The notes: generated by a model from the letters alone, not told the origin. Counted from the first letter of the stretch, positions 33,934-45,010 are shown. The stretch is 64,000 bases of DNA from Siphonodentalium dalli (GCA_032622095.1 CP136064.1:251410484-251474483); one strand, 5' to 3'. A program made the numbers and translations.

Positions 33934-34710
33934 TTAAAAGAGGGGGTATTGCTTTTGTGGTGGGGGGGGGGGGATTACTTTCTGCAGATTCTTCCACCAT
34001 GTCGATGAATCAGTGTTTTTGTCACTCAAAATGTGGTCAATTTTACTGTCATAATCGACTTTTGCTTTTCTGACTGCACTCACACACTGATTGCGAACAA
34101 TACTAAATTTTGCCCAGGAAGATAAGGAATTTTTTAGTTTGGCGATTCTATGTAGTCTATTGCGTTGGCGCATTAATTTTCTTACACCACATGTGAGCCA
34201 AGGAGGACAGTCTTTTCTTATGCAAACTGTTTTATTTGGAATAAATTTCAGACAAGCATTTTTAAACATTTCTGTCAGTTCGTTGTTAATTTTAGATACG
34301 TGAAAATTACGGCTAACACTTTTAAAATCCCAATTAGATAACATGTTGTTAATGCCTTCGTAGTCGGCTCTATCATAGTTCCAAATAAGTCTTTTAGTAG
34401 ATAACTGAGTTAATAATGGTAACTCGATGTCGAGTTTGACTGGGGCATGGTATCGAGTACGATCATCAAAACATGGACTTATTACATCTGCGTTACATAC
34501 ATAATCATCACAATTTGTGAAGAACAAATCGAGGGTTGACGAAGATGTTTCCGTGAAATGAGTAGGCGAATTCACAGGCTGTTTGATACCACAGTGCGTA
34601 CATATACCATTAATCTTACCATTGGTACCTTCGACAAAATTTTCATTGAAGTCGCCAGCTACGATTACCAAGTTTACGCCATCGATTGCGTTTTTTAATG
34701 TTGAGTTCAA
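33934..34710 (-). pseudogene. LINE endonuclease domain fragment
   Basis: 258-codon open stretch. VIVAGDFNENF carries the D/N catalytic-site region of exonuclease-endonuclease-phosphatase domains. It is followed by CGIKQPVNSPTHFT and STLDLFFTN, then a basic linker with CPPWLTCGVRKLMRQRNRL, typical between endonuclease and RT in APE-type LINEs. The conserved final SDH motif has become DDRTRYHAP, so the catalytic histidine region is altered. The upstream part is joined only through a frameshift (one extra A in an A-run near 34697). The start ATG is internal and not a true start. Confidence 0.85.
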
Positions 34711-34807
34711 TAGTATCCCAATGCGAAACTAGTGATTGCGGGGGTCCGTAGAAACAACCAAGAATAATACTTTTACGACACACCAGCAGCTTTTATTGAG
34801 TCTATAT

Positions 34808-35268
34808 ATGTGACCCGCCATATCAAATCCAGTCGTAAGTCGGGATTTGTTTTACCCTGTGCCAATGCATTCTCTTATATATGCGAGTCGACCATAGGTC
34901 GCCTCGCATATATAAGAGAATTCATTGGCCTAACAATTTTTTATCATTTTTTTTAAATAAATGTTTCTTACAATCTTTAGGACATAAAATAAAAAACATC
35001 CATTATCCTGCAGGGAGCCCCACACATATATAGAAGCATATAGAAGAGTGTCGTATGCTCATGTTTGTCTGGGGTTCTGTATGGGTGAAATTATAAAATT
35101 GTAAAAAAATACAAGAAAAAATTATTAAAATTGTAAAAAAATGTTAGGCCAATGCATTCTCTTATATATGCGAGGCGACCTATAGTCGACTCGCATATAT
35201 AAGAGAATGCATTGGCACAGGGTAAAAAAATCCCGACTTACGACTGGATTTGATATGGCGGGTCACAT
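34808..35268. mobile_element. 461-bp element with ATGTGACCCGCC ends and double-hairpin cassette
   Basis: Ends ATGTGACCCGCCATATC and the complement. The ~50-bp TIR (CAAATCCAGTCG, TAAGTCGGGATTT) runs directly into ACCCTGTGCCAATGC, the hairpin cassette also found inside piggyBac-like MITEs. The two hairpins flank an AT-rich spacer with CAGGGAGCCCCACAC. Non-coding. The inverted copy is 42003-42465. Confidence 0.8.
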
Positions 35269-35904
35269 ATTAGTGAAGAATTATTTTTCTGCTATTTTGA
35301 TTTTACCATTTATGTACTTGTTTTCATGTAGAAATTGTTTCACACTAATCTTGTTTTTGTTGTTATTGAGGATAGGGAATGCTAGACGTTTCGGCACCTG
35401 GACGTTTCGGCACCTGGGGTTGCCCAAGCTGAAGTTGGCTTGGGAAATTTTGTCGAATTGGACCTGACAAATTGAAGTATATAGGCGATTTTGTTCGACG
35501 GCGTTTTCTTGTGATATATGATGCGCGATTACCGCCCGTTTGCAGCTATATATAATCTGTATTCTCTGATCCAAGATATCATGCATAGACATTGAGAAAA
35601 CAGCTAGGTGATAAAATTTCATACATAATTGCATACAAAAGTTACTAATCAGTCGTAAATCATGATAAACTACTTTTGCGTCCCAGTCATTATGTCACCT
35701 GATGACATTAGCTTTGTCATGGAAACCCATTAGGTGAGAACAAAGTCGCTACCTGTCGCGGTAATTAAGAAGTTGATGTTGATTCCGTTATGGTGTTTGA
35801 CCACTTTCCAGTTATAGGCCATTAGTGTCAACATCATGTTCGATGCCATTAGCAGGGCGTGCACTATAGAAGAGCATTGAGCATAGGTGTAAAAAATGTC
35901 AAAC

Positions 35905-35924
35905 TTTGCAAATCATATAAAAAG
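35905..35924 (+). promoter_or_regulatory. octamer-like site plus TATA box, ORF copy 2
   Basis: TTTGCAAAT (35905-35913) and TATAAAAAG (35916-35924), 78 bp upstream of the ATG, identical in arrangement to copy 1. Confidence 0.6.
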
Positions 35925-35993
35925 TACAGCCTGGAATTTTTTTCGTCATATCAGATTTGTTTTTCTCGTAGAAACTATTGAAACAGAGCGAAG

Positions 35994-36356
35994 ATGAAGG
36001 TATTCACGAATTTCACAGATGAGCAGCTGGAAGCGTTCGGGAATTCTCACGTAAAACTGAAGTCATCCGAGTTCCGCTTCGAGAGAGCATGCACGCAGGT
36101 TGCTCTTTTGAATGGCAAACTTACTGATATGAAGTCGAGGTATGACAAAGCTAAAACACAGGGCAACCGGAGTCGATGCTACCAGTTGCGGTTGCGGATG
36201 GCGGTAATTGAAGGTGTTCGAAATATGTATTTCGAGTATGCTTCCGAGAAGGCGGAGCTGATTGGACAGTTAAAGAAGAGCCTGACGGAGCAGCTGGCTA
36301 CGGCGGGAACTCCAGAGGAGGAGGAGGAATGTCGGGAGGTGGTTATGGTCGTCTAA
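35994..36356 (+). CDS. 120-aa unknown protein, histone-type 3' end (copy 2)
   Basis: Intact copy in the left palindrome arm. Same architecture as copy 1: MKVFTNFTDEQLEAF start, FRFERACTQVALLNGKL, SRCYQLRLRMAVIEGVRN, EKAELIGQLKKSLTEQL, and an acidic TPEEEEECREV tail with one extra glutamate codon relative to copy 1. It ends VVMVV. Function unknown. Predicted to be a small soluble, largely helical protein. Stop TAA; the stem-loop starts 31 nt later. Retention of the frame while neighbouring DNA carries indels suggests coding constraint, though the copy may simply be young. Confidence 0.75.
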   Translation: MKVFTNFTDEQLEAFGNSHVKLKSSEFRFERACTQVALLNGKLTDMKSRYDKAKTQGNRSRCYQLRLRMAVIEGVRNMYFEYASEKAELIGQLKKSLTEQLATAGTPEEEEECREVVMVV

Positions 36357-36386
36357 CCCGGCGTTTATTCGCCAACAAAACAAAAA

Positions 36387-36402
36387 GGCACTTTTCAGTG
36401 CC
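36387..36402 (+). terminator. histone-type 3' stem-loop (copy 2)
   Basis: GGCACT-TTTC-AGTGCC, identical to copy 1, followed by AACCAAA and AATAAAGAGAAACAC. Confidence 0.75.
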
Positions 36403-36658
36403 AACCAAATTAAATAAAGAGAAACACAAATTGCTAATCATGTGTCCTCAAAGTGTATCCATGTCCGCCCATTGTATATAAGCCTATACGCATGTACATC
36501 CACAATTATATTTTGAAAACATATGTCCATATCAAATAGATACGATGGATGGACATATGTCCCTACCAAAGACAAGGCGTGCTAATTTCAGCTAAATTGT
36601 CTCACAAACATGGTTAAAATGGTTGCAATGTTTATCAATTTCTGATGAATGTTAGATT

Positions 36659-36994
36659 ACTATACCCAAGAAATACTATTATCGCCCCAATACCACAACG
36701 CCGTCTATAGTTAGATGTCGTACCGATGCGCCGTACACAGGAACAAAGTTCAAAAGATTTAAAATCTGGATTACTATATAAAATGAACACATTATTCGAT
36801 TTATCCCTATTTACATGCAAGTCACTGGGAGTGCATATGACGTACGAAAGACGTGTAAATGAAGTGAGCAAGATGTGAGAGAATTGGAAGAATGTAACTT
36901 TATTTATAATAACATGTACCCTGTCTGTATTTACATTCTTCATTGATGTCTGTTTATTCCAATAAAAACAATTTAAAAAAAAAATAAAAAAAAA
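36659..36994 (+). mobile_element. poly(A)-tailed retrocopy (processed 3' end)
   Basis: About 335 bp ending in CCAATAAAAACAATTTAAAAA, an AATAAA signal ~12 nt before a poly(A) tract. It is inserted at GTTAGATT; the counterpart at 46353-46683 shows AGATT repeated after the tail. The right palindrome arm (40611) has the empty site ATGAATCTAACATTC. The first ~120 nt are open in one frame (IPKKYYYRPNTTTPSIV) but unrecognised. It could be the C-terminus plus 3' UTR of a host mRNA or the 3' end of a LINE. Minus-strand ORFs of 121-157 codons over it are shadows. Confidence 0.7.
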
Positions 36995-37078
36995 TAGCAA
37001 CTGCTATATGCTTCCCAAATAATCGGTTCGAGTCATCCGTATTATTTAAATAATCTGAGAGTCCTTTGTTTAAATTAA

Positions 37079-37305
37079 CCATTTGAGTGCCAGGTGCCGA
37101 TCTCATCGGCCCTAAACCTACAAAATAAGTATGTTAAAGAATATAAGAATAAATTATTAAAATTGTAAAAAAAAAAAAAAAACGTTTAGGCCAATGCATT
37201 CTCTTATATATGCGAGGCGACCTATGGTCGACTCGCATATATACGAGAATGCATTGGCACAGGGTATATGGGTTGATACAACAATCGGACCTGGCACTCA
37301 AAGGG
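37079..37305. mobile_element. 227-bp piggyBac-like MITE
   Basis: TTAA at 37075-37078 and 37306-37309. Ends CCATTTGAGTGCCAGG and CCTGGCACTCAAAGGG. Contains one CCAATGCATTCTC hairpin (about 37190-37266). Present in inverted form at 40295-40524 and in direct form at 46775-47011. Confidence 0.85.
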
Positions 37306-37830
37306 TTAAACATAGTTATGTAATACAATCATACTTTGCTTCTAAGATATACAAATAGACCGATAAAGTCTAAAACTGGAAAATGTCTTTCTTCCGAAAT
37401 GTACGAAATCGAACTGGATGTCAATTAAACGGACATGGCTCATTCGAAGTTTCGAACCTCCAAAATACGCGAAATATTGATATACCGGCTTTATATGCTC
37501 TGGAAAACACTTGCCAAAAGTCACAGCCATTTTCCAGCCGTTTAAAAAATGTTGCCAGAAGTCATAAAACGCTCTTTATTTCTACCATATCAGAAATAGA
37601 ATAACACGGAACGCTCTTTTCTGTTCCATGCCGTGCAAATTGCTGTTTTCTTTTTGTTTGGAAAAAATCAAAAGCGGAAGTTATCTCATTGTTTTCAAAT
37701 TGTGTCGAGTTCGAATTTGGATTCGGTCGGCCATTTTTTTTCCGGAGTTATGGTCCTTGTCGACTTAGAATTTGCCGATTATTTTGGTTTCCGGGTGATA
37801 ACATTAATTTTAGTTACCTGATTGTTTTAA

Positions 37831-38299
37831 AGGTACTCAACCCGTAAAGACGGTCCCCATCTCAACAGATTCCAACAACAACAATCCGATCAGAGGGTCC
37901 TATATTACTATTTCTTTGGCTTTGGGGGTAAAAAATATTTGATTCGAGTCGAGGAACCCATCAAACAAAGCTCAGAGTTATTAGATATTGATTTTTGAAA
38001 TTTGTTATTAACTCGAGATGAGTACTAATAACTGCCGTAATCTGCTCTGGATGTGTACTCCAAATCTATTCAAACAGACAAGGATGGATAACTCTAAAAT
38101 CAAGTGGTAATTTTAACGCAATTTTGACTGAGTTCTGGGCCAGATAGTATTCCCGATAATGAAAAATAATAGATTTCTAAAATCGATATCTAACAAATCT
38201 GAGCTTTGATGGGTGACTTCCTCGACTCGAATCAAATATTTTTAACCCCCGAAGCCATTGAAATAGTAATTGAGAGGAGTTTTATCGGATTGAGTACCT
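37831..38299. mobile_element. 469-bp TTAA-flanked MITE
   Basis: Begins AGGTACTCAACCCG and ends CGGATTGAGTACCT, flanked by TTAA at 37827-37830 and 38300-38303. The direct duplicate has the empty site GTTTTAATTTTTG at 47530-47542, proving insertion after (or loss since) the duplication. A relative at 54824-55265 is also TTAA-flanked. TTAA targets occur in piggyBac and Kolobok; the AGG terminus is not the usual piggyBac CCC. Confidence 0.9.
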
Positions 38300-40081
38300 T
38301 TAATTTTGTTTATGTGAATTAGCCACATGAAAATACAGGTCAAGTTCGAAATTGGGTTCCGTCTGCCTATTTTTTAACGGAGTTATGGTCCTTGTAAAAC
38401 TTATAATTGGTTGATTATTTTGGTTTCCGGGTAATAGCAATTGGGGTAATAGCTTTAGTTATATAGTTATCTATTTGTTTTAAAATTTTGTACATGGATT
38501 ACTCATATGAAGATACAGATCAAGTTCGAATTTATGTTCGGTCTGCCAATTTTTACCGCAGTTATGGTCCTTGTCGACTGAAATTTCAGGATATATTTCA
38601 ACTTGAAAATTTTGTTCACAATTGTATGCAGCCCAGTTACACGTATGAGACAATGCAAAGCATTTTATGCATATACTATACTTCTACAAAGCCCCCCACA
38701 CCCCGCTCAAAACGAAGCCACCGTTTCGGGTGACACTGTGTTCGGGCGGGCTTTTATTGGAATTAGAATTTGAACACTAGTTAACACAGTAACATTAAAT
38801 ATACAGAAAAATGACTCACGTTTTGTTTAATTGCTTATCCGGTAGGGTGATCACATAGAAATGGAGAATGTTCTAGTTATTTATACAAATACTAATCCAA
38901 ATTAACAACACACTCCGCCATTCTTATATCTCAACAAGAAAACATAGTCAGAAATGGTAACGCGCTCAAGATCATATACCCATGATTGTAATTCTAGAAT
39001 ATAAAATATATTGGTTTCACGAATGACCAACTCATAGAATTAATCGCCTTGCACTTCTTGGCATCCGAATAACAATTGAAATTGAAATTCCCAACTACAC
39101 CTTTTACCGGACTCGGCCTCCGGGTCGCAGTTCGACTTTTAATCCGTCCAAAAATTCCTATTCTATAAATAAAACGCCCATGCGCCCACTGTATACCAAG
39201 AAACAGGAACATCATACACGCGGAGCGCGAAATTAAATGCAGTGGCACCCGATGGCGAAATTGTTTTCGTTAGTTTATCGCCAACAGTCGCGTCCCGAAT
39301 CGAGATGTAAATATTTACAATTGAGCGTATAGTTCAGAAGTTGTTTTATATGGAGTCACTCCATTGGAGTGGTATTAATTATATGGTCGATTTGCTCGAG
39401 ATTTTCGGTGATTTTAGTACAGTGCTACATTACTCCAGTTGACATAGCGCCTGAATACTAACTTATCAGTTTTACGCACCCCAACAAGTCCATAATACGT
39501 CTTTAAGGATGCGCCCGATTCGTGAATATTAAAACATTTCAAACTACATGTATCATTTTGAATGAACAATTCATTATCCTTTATAACCAATATATGTCAT
39601 GGTACTGTACTAACACCTGTTTACCTATGAGAGATATGTTGTAATTATATAAAAAAAAAAAGTATTATTTTATTTTGAGGGGGTCATTTGAGGGCACTAC
39701 ATTATCTAGTCTAGGAATGCAACTATTGGGCCTGCTACCTGAAATCGTGAATGTCTGCGAGATAATAAATCAAACATTTATCATTGCATATATTAGTTTT
39801 TTTCTTGTAGCCATTTGCAGAACTATTTTTTTTTATCGCGTGATTGACCAAAACAACATAAAACAACATAAATATTGTTCAACCACGTTTATAATAATAC
39901 GGCAGACTCAAGAACTCAATCGTTTGAGACATAGCATTATGTTGTTTTATGGTGATATTTCATTTAAAAAAATAGATTATTTTCTCGTAGACAGCCATGA
40001 TTTGAGATAATAGACAGAGCGTTGACCCTATTTGGATTCCTAAGCTAGATTATGGAGTGAGTTTTTTTTTTTACAAGTGTT
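38300..40081. repeat. palindrome spacer: repeat family X and pearl-like units
   Basis: 37640-38600 (outside the MITE) contains degenerate units with AGTTATGGTCCTTGT and TTTTGGTTTCCGGGT, spaced about 170 bp. 38820-39520 is a copy of family X (CATAGTCAGAAATGGTAACG, GAATCGAGATGTAAATAT, GGAGTGGTAT). 39540-40010 is unclassified. The whole segment recurs in direct orientation at 47320-49204. The 111-codon ORF at 39675-40010 is not preserved in the duplicate. Confidence 0.6.
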
Positions 40082-40294
40082 TTTTGGCAAGTGTTTTCCA
40101 GAGCATATAAAGCCGGTATATCAATATTTCGCGTATTTTGGAGGTTCGAAACTTCGAATGAGCCATGTCCGTTTAATTGACATCCAGTTCGATTTCGTAC
40201 ATTTCGGAAGAAAGACATTTTCCAGTTTTAGACTTTATCGGTCTATTTGTATATCTTAGAAGCAACGTATGATTGTATACATAACTATGTTTAA

Positions 40295-40524
40295 CCCTTT
40301 GAGTGCCAGGTCCGATTTTTGTATCAACCCATATACCCTGTGCCAATGCATTCTCGTATATATATATGCGAGTCGACCATAGGTCGCCTCGCATATATAA
40401 GAGAATGCATTGGCCTAACTTTTTTTTTTTTTTTTTACAATTTTAATAATTTATTCTTATATTCTTTAACATACTTATTGTGTATGTTTAGGGCCGATGA
40501 GATCGGCCCCTGGCACTCAAATGG
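40295..40524. mobile_element. 230-bp piggyBac-like MITE (right arm)
   Basis: TTAA at 40291-40294 and 40525-40528; ends CCCTTTGAGTGCCAGG and CCTGGCACTCAAATGG. Contains one hairpin cassette (about 40337-40415). Inverted homologue of 37079-37305. Confidence 0.85.
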
Positions 40525-40862
40525 TTAATTTAAACAAAGGACTCTCAGATTATTTTAATAACACGGATGACTCGAACCGATTATTGGGGAAGCATATAGC
40601 AGTTGCTATGAATCTAACATTCATCAGAAATTGATAACCTTTGCAACCATTTTAACCATGTTTGTGAGACAATTTAGCTGAAATTAGCACGCCTTGTCTT
40701 TGGTAGGGACATATGTCCATCCATCGTATCTCTTTGATATGGACATATGTTTTCAAAATATAATTGTGGATGTACATGCATATAGGCTTAGAATGGGCGG
40801 ACATGGATACACTTTGAGGACACACGATTAGCAATTTGTGTTTCTCTTTATTTAATTTGGTT

Positions 40863-40878
40863 GGCACTGAAAAGTGCC
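40863..40878 (-). terminator. histone-type 3' stem-loop (copy 3)
   Basis: On the minus strand reads GGCACT-TTTC-AGTGCC, 30 nt after the stop of ORF copy 3. Confidence 0.75.
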
Positions 40879-40908
40879 TTTTTGTTTTGTTGGCGAATAA
40901 ACGCCGGG

Positions 40909-41271
40909 TTAGACGACCATAACCACCTCCCGACATTCCTCCTCCTCCTCTGGAGTGCCCGCCGTAGCCAGCTGCTCCGTCAGGCTCTTCTGCAACTGTC
41001 CAATCAACTCCGCCTTCTCGGAAGCATAATCGAAATAAATATTTCGAACACCTTCAATGACCGCCATCCGCAACCGCAACTGGTAGCATCGACTCCTGTT
41101 GCCCTGTGTTTTAGCTTTGTCGTACATTGACTTCATATCAGTAAGTTTGCCATTCAAAAGAGCAACCTGCGTGCATGCTCTCTCGAAGCGGAACTCGGAT
41201 GACTTCAGTTTTACGTGAGAGTTCCCGAACGCTTCCAGTTGCACATCTGTGAAATTCGTGAATACCTTCAT
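40909..41271 (-). CDS. 120-aa unknown protein, histone-type 3' end (copy 3)
   Basis: Intact minus-strand copy in the right palindrome arm, the inverted partner of copy 2. It differs from copy 2 at a handful of residues (TDVQLEAF for TDEQLEAF, KSMYDKAK for KSRYDKAK, RNIYFDY for RNMYFEY, QLQKSL for QLKKSL). Frame, cysteines at about 33, 62 and 113 and the acidic tail are kept. Octamer-like (ATTTGCAAA at 41352-41360) and TATA (41341-41349) sites lie upstream in transcription direction. Function unknown. Confidence 0.75.
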   Translation of the reverse strand: MKVFTNFTDVQLEAFGNSHVKLKSSEFRFERACTQVALLNGKLTDMKSMYDKAKTQGNRSRCYQLRLRMAVIEGVRNIYFDYASEKAELIGQLQKSLTEQLATAGTPEEEEECREVVMVV

Positions 41272-41340
41272 CTTCGCTCTGTTTCAATAGTTTCTACGAG
41301 AAAAACAAATCTGATATGACGAAAAAAATTCCAGGCTGTA

Positions 41341-41360
41341 CTTTTTATATGATTTGCAAA
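41341..41360 (-). promoter_or_regulatory. octamer-like site plus TATA box, ORF copy 3
   Basis: Reverse complements of TTTGCAAAT (41352-41360) and TATAAAAAG (41341-41349), about 78 bp before the minus-strand ATG. Confidence 0.6.
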
Positions 41361-42002
41361 GTTTGACATTTTTGACACCTATGCTCAATGCTCTTCTATA
41401 GTGCACGCCCTGCTAATGGCATCGAACATGATGTTGACACTAATGGCCTATAACTGGAAAGTGGTCAAACACCATAACGGAATCAACATCAACTTCTTAA
41501 TTACCGCGACAGGTAGCGACTTTGTTCTCACCTAATGGGTTTCCATGACAAAGCTAATGTCCTCAGGTGACATAATGACTGGGACGCAAAAGTAGTTTAT
41601 CATGATTTACGACTGATTAGTAACTTTTGTATGCAATTATGTATGAAATTTTATCACCTAGCTGTTTTCTCAATGTCTATGCATGATATCTTGGATCAGA
41701 GAATACAGATTATATATAGCTGCAAACGGGCGGTAATCGCGCATCATATATCACAAGAAAACGCCGTCGAACAAAATCGCCTATATACTTCAATTTGTCA
41801 GGTCCAATTCGACAAAATTTCCCAAGCCAACTTCAGCTTGGGCAACCCCAGGTGCCGAAACGTCCAGGTGCCGAAACGTCTAGCATTCTCTATCCTCAAT
41901 AACAACAAAAACAAGATTAGTGTGAAACAATTTCTACATGAAAACAAGTACATAAATGGTAAAATCAAAATAGCAGAAAAATTCCAATAATTCTTCACTA
42001 AT

Positions 42003-42465
42003 ATGTGACCCGCCATATCAAATCCAGTCGTAAGTCGGGATTTTTTTACCCTGTGCCAATGCATTCTCTTATATATGCGAGTCGACCATAGGTCGCCTCG
42101 CATATATAAGAGAATGCATTGGCCTAACATTTTTTTTACAATTTTAATAATTTGTTCTTGTATTTTTTAACAATTTTATAATTTCACCCATACAGAACCC
42201 CAGACAAACATGAGCAGACGACATTCTTCTATATGCTTCTATATATGTATGGGGCTCCCTGCAGGATAATGGATGTTTTTTATTTTATGTCCTAAAGATT
42301 GTAAGAAACATTTATTTTAAAAAAAATGATAAAAAATTGTTAGGCCAATGCATTCTCTTATATATGTGAGGCGACCTATGGTCGACTCGCATATATAAGA
42401 GAATGCATTGGCACAGGGTAAAACAAATCCCGACTTACGACTGGATTTGATATGGCGGGTCACAT
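42003..42465. mobile_element. 463-bp ATGTGACCCGCC element (right arm)
   Basis: Inverted copy of 34808-35268 with the same TIR and double-hairpin cassette (about 42047-42420). The spacer hairpins differ by a few bases. Confidence 0.8.
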
Positions 42466-42479
42466 ATATAGACTCAATA

Positions 42480-42663
42480 AAAGCTGCTGGTGTGTCGTAA
42501 AAGTATTATTCTTGGTTGCTTCTACGGACCCCCGCAATCACTAGTTTCGCATTGGGATACTATTGAACTCAACATTAAAAACGCAATCGATGGCGTAAAC
42601 TTGGTAATCGTAGCTGGCGACTTCAATGAAAATTTTGTCGAAGGTACCAATGGTAAGATTAAT
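42480..42663 (+). pseudogene. LINE endonuclease fragment (right arm)
   Basis: Encodes CRKSIILGCFYGPPQSL through VIVAGDFNENF in one frame, the inverted copy of 34609-34795. It lacks the frameshift seen in the left arm, so the left A-run expansion arose after duplication. It stops at the palindrome boundary. Confidence 0.85.
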
Positions 42664-42779
42664 AGTCTGGTCGATAAACTAAAATTTTAGGGTTAACCTA
42701 GAATAAATTCGGACTAAATTGGTTTATATATCATTTTGAAGAGGAAGGTCTCCTCTATAACATATCCAAAATCCGCTAA

Positions 42780-43900
42780 AATCCGCTTTGAGCATTTTTG
42801 GTAATTCAAGATGGCGTCCAATATGGCTGCCATTTTCCGTTAAGTCAGTTTGTTGCAATTTGAGCAATTATAGTGACAATATCATATCATATGTATACAT
42901 AAGTATACATTTGTGTGAAGCTAAGACATAACGCCACCTTTTGTGCCAAGATTGGAACTCACGGGCCAAGATGGCAGTCAAAATGGCGACCGGAAGTGGA
43001 AAATGTTACGTTTTTTTACTGATATCTTTAAGATAAGTTTCTGCTTTTTGGAACTGGTTGAGAATTGTGACTTTATTTTGTATTTAGCATGTTAACAGAC
43101 CATTGGGAAAATAAAATATGCAATAAGTGGGATACCCACCCATTCCGAACATTCTAAAACATCGAGTTTACAAAACGCGGTATAACATTTCACAAAAAAA
43201 TCACAATTTGGGATTCTAGTCATATTTCATCAAAAATTGGCAGGACTGTGTAATTTAAGTGATGCATTCTATTTCTTATAAATATTCCGACTCAATGGTA
43301 TCAAAATTGTCACTTTGACTCACAATGGCTGCCAAAATGGCGGCCAAAATATGAAAGATGGTAAATATTGCACCAGCGTGCCGTGCAACCGCTTATAAGT
43401 TGTGGTTGGTGAATAAAATTGACTATTATGTCTTATATACATTGAATACTAACATTTATGTTGCACCTTGATGAATTTTTACTATTTTAACCACTGAAAT
43501 CACCAGAATTATGGAAATTATTTTATCACAAACTTGGCATAAAAATCGGAAGAAAAAAATACTTTTCAGGTTTTGCACCATTGTTTCAAATAAAATGGAA
43601 CTATCTTTGGTATCAAATGTGAGTTTTATTTTTGATCTATCTTAAATGTGTGACACTGAGGTGTTTTAGAAAAAATTACTCAAGATGGCTTGCAAAATGG
43701 CAACCAAATATTGTAAAAAGTTGATTTGTCATATTTATTCCGAACATTATTACAAGCTGTTCCTGAAAGGTTGCAAATTGTGACTCGCTTGGTTTTTAAA
43801 CATGCCACTTAATCAACTCATAACTAAATGTTATATTCTGGTTGTCCCAGTACATTATGAGGTATGACAATTCAGTTTAAGGGACGCAGTATGAATTTTT
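42780..43900. mobile_element. ATGGC-motif element, second copy
   Basis: Homologous in order and spacing to 14640-15600. Motif pairs lie at about 42810 (AAGATGGCGTCCAATATGG), 42970 (AAGATGGCAGTCAAAATGG), 43326 (ATGGCTGCCAAAATGGC) and 43683 (AAGATGGCTTGCAAAATGG). Shared intervening blocks include TAAGTTGTGG and ATCTTAAAT. The long TIRs seen around the 14.4-kb copy were not found here. Non-coding. Confidence 0.7.
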
Positions 43901-44465
43901 GCCGAAAACTTCTTTTGGGATTGTGTCTGTCTTTGAACGGAAATGGACAGAACGTTGAAACGGAACTGGCCCATTAGCACCAAATGTATTAACTTATATA
44001 CTATTGTCATGAAAACCGTTTTATTCGTATTGCATACCAAACGCCATTAAGAGACACTCTGATATGATCTCTCTATAGGTTAACATATTCTTGAGCTATT
44101 GCGATAGGAAATCGAAAGTCACCCAAAGTTACACCGGTGAAACTTATACATGACCATGCAGTCACTCCATATATACATCAACACCACATAAATGAACATA
44201 TGTCACTCGCTTTATACATATACACCTCACCTACTACTATACAGTCGCACATGGATATGCCCATACACCCAACACATGGCCATATAGCCATGAGTAAACA
44301 TGCAGGCACACCAGGTTTACTCCTATATACACCTCACCCATGACCATATAGTCACGACGTGTATACATATTCACTACATTAATGAACATACAGTAATATC
44401 CTGTATACATATTCGCCTTTGGTAATACAGTCACTCCAAGCACACAGGTGCTCTGCAATCTGGGT
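43901..44465. repeat. degenerate tandem CATACACC/CATATAGTCAC stretch
   Basis: From about 44137 the sequence cycles loosely through CATGACCATxxAGTCAC, TATACATATxCACCTC and AATGAACATA at ~100-bp spacing. No credible protein. 43901-44136 shows nothing. Confidence 0.4.
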
Positions 44466-44469
44466 TTGA

Positions 44470-45010
44470 TCCGATGTTCTTTTATGGAGTTATTTCCCTT
44501 TTTTCAACTTTTTTTTACTTAGAAAATTTCTCACTTTTTCGGTTTCCGGATGATATCTCAAGTCTGGATAGTATAATTGCAAATACCGTTTTTATGTGGA
44601 TCAGTCATATCAAGATACAGGATGAGTTCGAATTTGAGTTTGATCCGATGATTTTTCCTAGAGTTATGGACTTTTTTCGACTTAGAAAATTCAATTTTTG
44701 TTTGTTTTTTCTTTGGTTTCCGGATGATAACTCAAGTTTGGATTGTTTAATTGGAAATTCTGTTTTTTTGTGGGTCGTTTATATAAAAATACAGGTCAAG
44801 TTCGAATTTGAGTTTGATCCAATGATCTTAACCCAGAGTTATGGGCCTTTCGACTTTGATTTTTTGTTTTCTGTATGAGGGTACCTTCATGGTGTAATCA
44901 ACTCCTCCTACAGTTTTGATCGTAGATATTTCAAACTTCAGAGTATTGTTACCCACATACTGCCGATGTGCGATATGTATATAGATGACGGAAAAATTAT
45001 TTTTTTACGG
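44470..45010. repeat. pearl-like tandem units, inverted partner of 49205-49885
   Basis: Units of about 170 bp share GTTTCCGGATGATAxCTCAAG, GAGTTCGAATTTGAGTTTG, ATCCGATGATTTT and GAGTTATGGxCCTTT. The same units appear reverse-complemented at 49205-49885, continuing past ACTGTAGGAGGAGTTGATTA. Such ~160-170-bp cores are typical of bivalve non-autonomous Helentron/pearl elements (inference). Confidence 0.6.

Larger units (their letters stand above)
32301..34800 (-). mobile_element. dead APE-type LINE, ORF2 remnant
   Basis: Minus-strand remnant of a non-LTR retrotransposon ORF2. In order: the C-terminal part of an AP-endonuclease domain (34795-~34400), a linker, reverse transcriptase (about 33800-32940), a thumb/connector region (32896-32609) and a C-terminal segment with TRAWNSLSNS (32520-32332). 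The frame is broken by several frameshifts. The 5' end is missing: the endonuclease begins at an IILGCFYGPP-like motif next to a palindromic element at 34808. Features fit the Jockey/CR1/L2 group; the exact clade is not resolved. Confidence 0.9.
34609..42663. repeat. 8-kb palindrome: arms 34609-37519 and 40082-42663
   Basis: The left arm (2.91 kb) and right arm (2.58 kb) are nearly identical inverted copies around a 2.56-kb spacer. Each arm carries part of the LINE endonuclease, an ATGTGACCCGCC element, an intact ORF copy with stem-loop, and a piggyBac-like MITE. The length difference is mostly a ~335-bp retroposed insert (36659-36994) found only in the left arm. The high similarity implies recent duplication or gene conversion. 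Confidence 0.85.
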
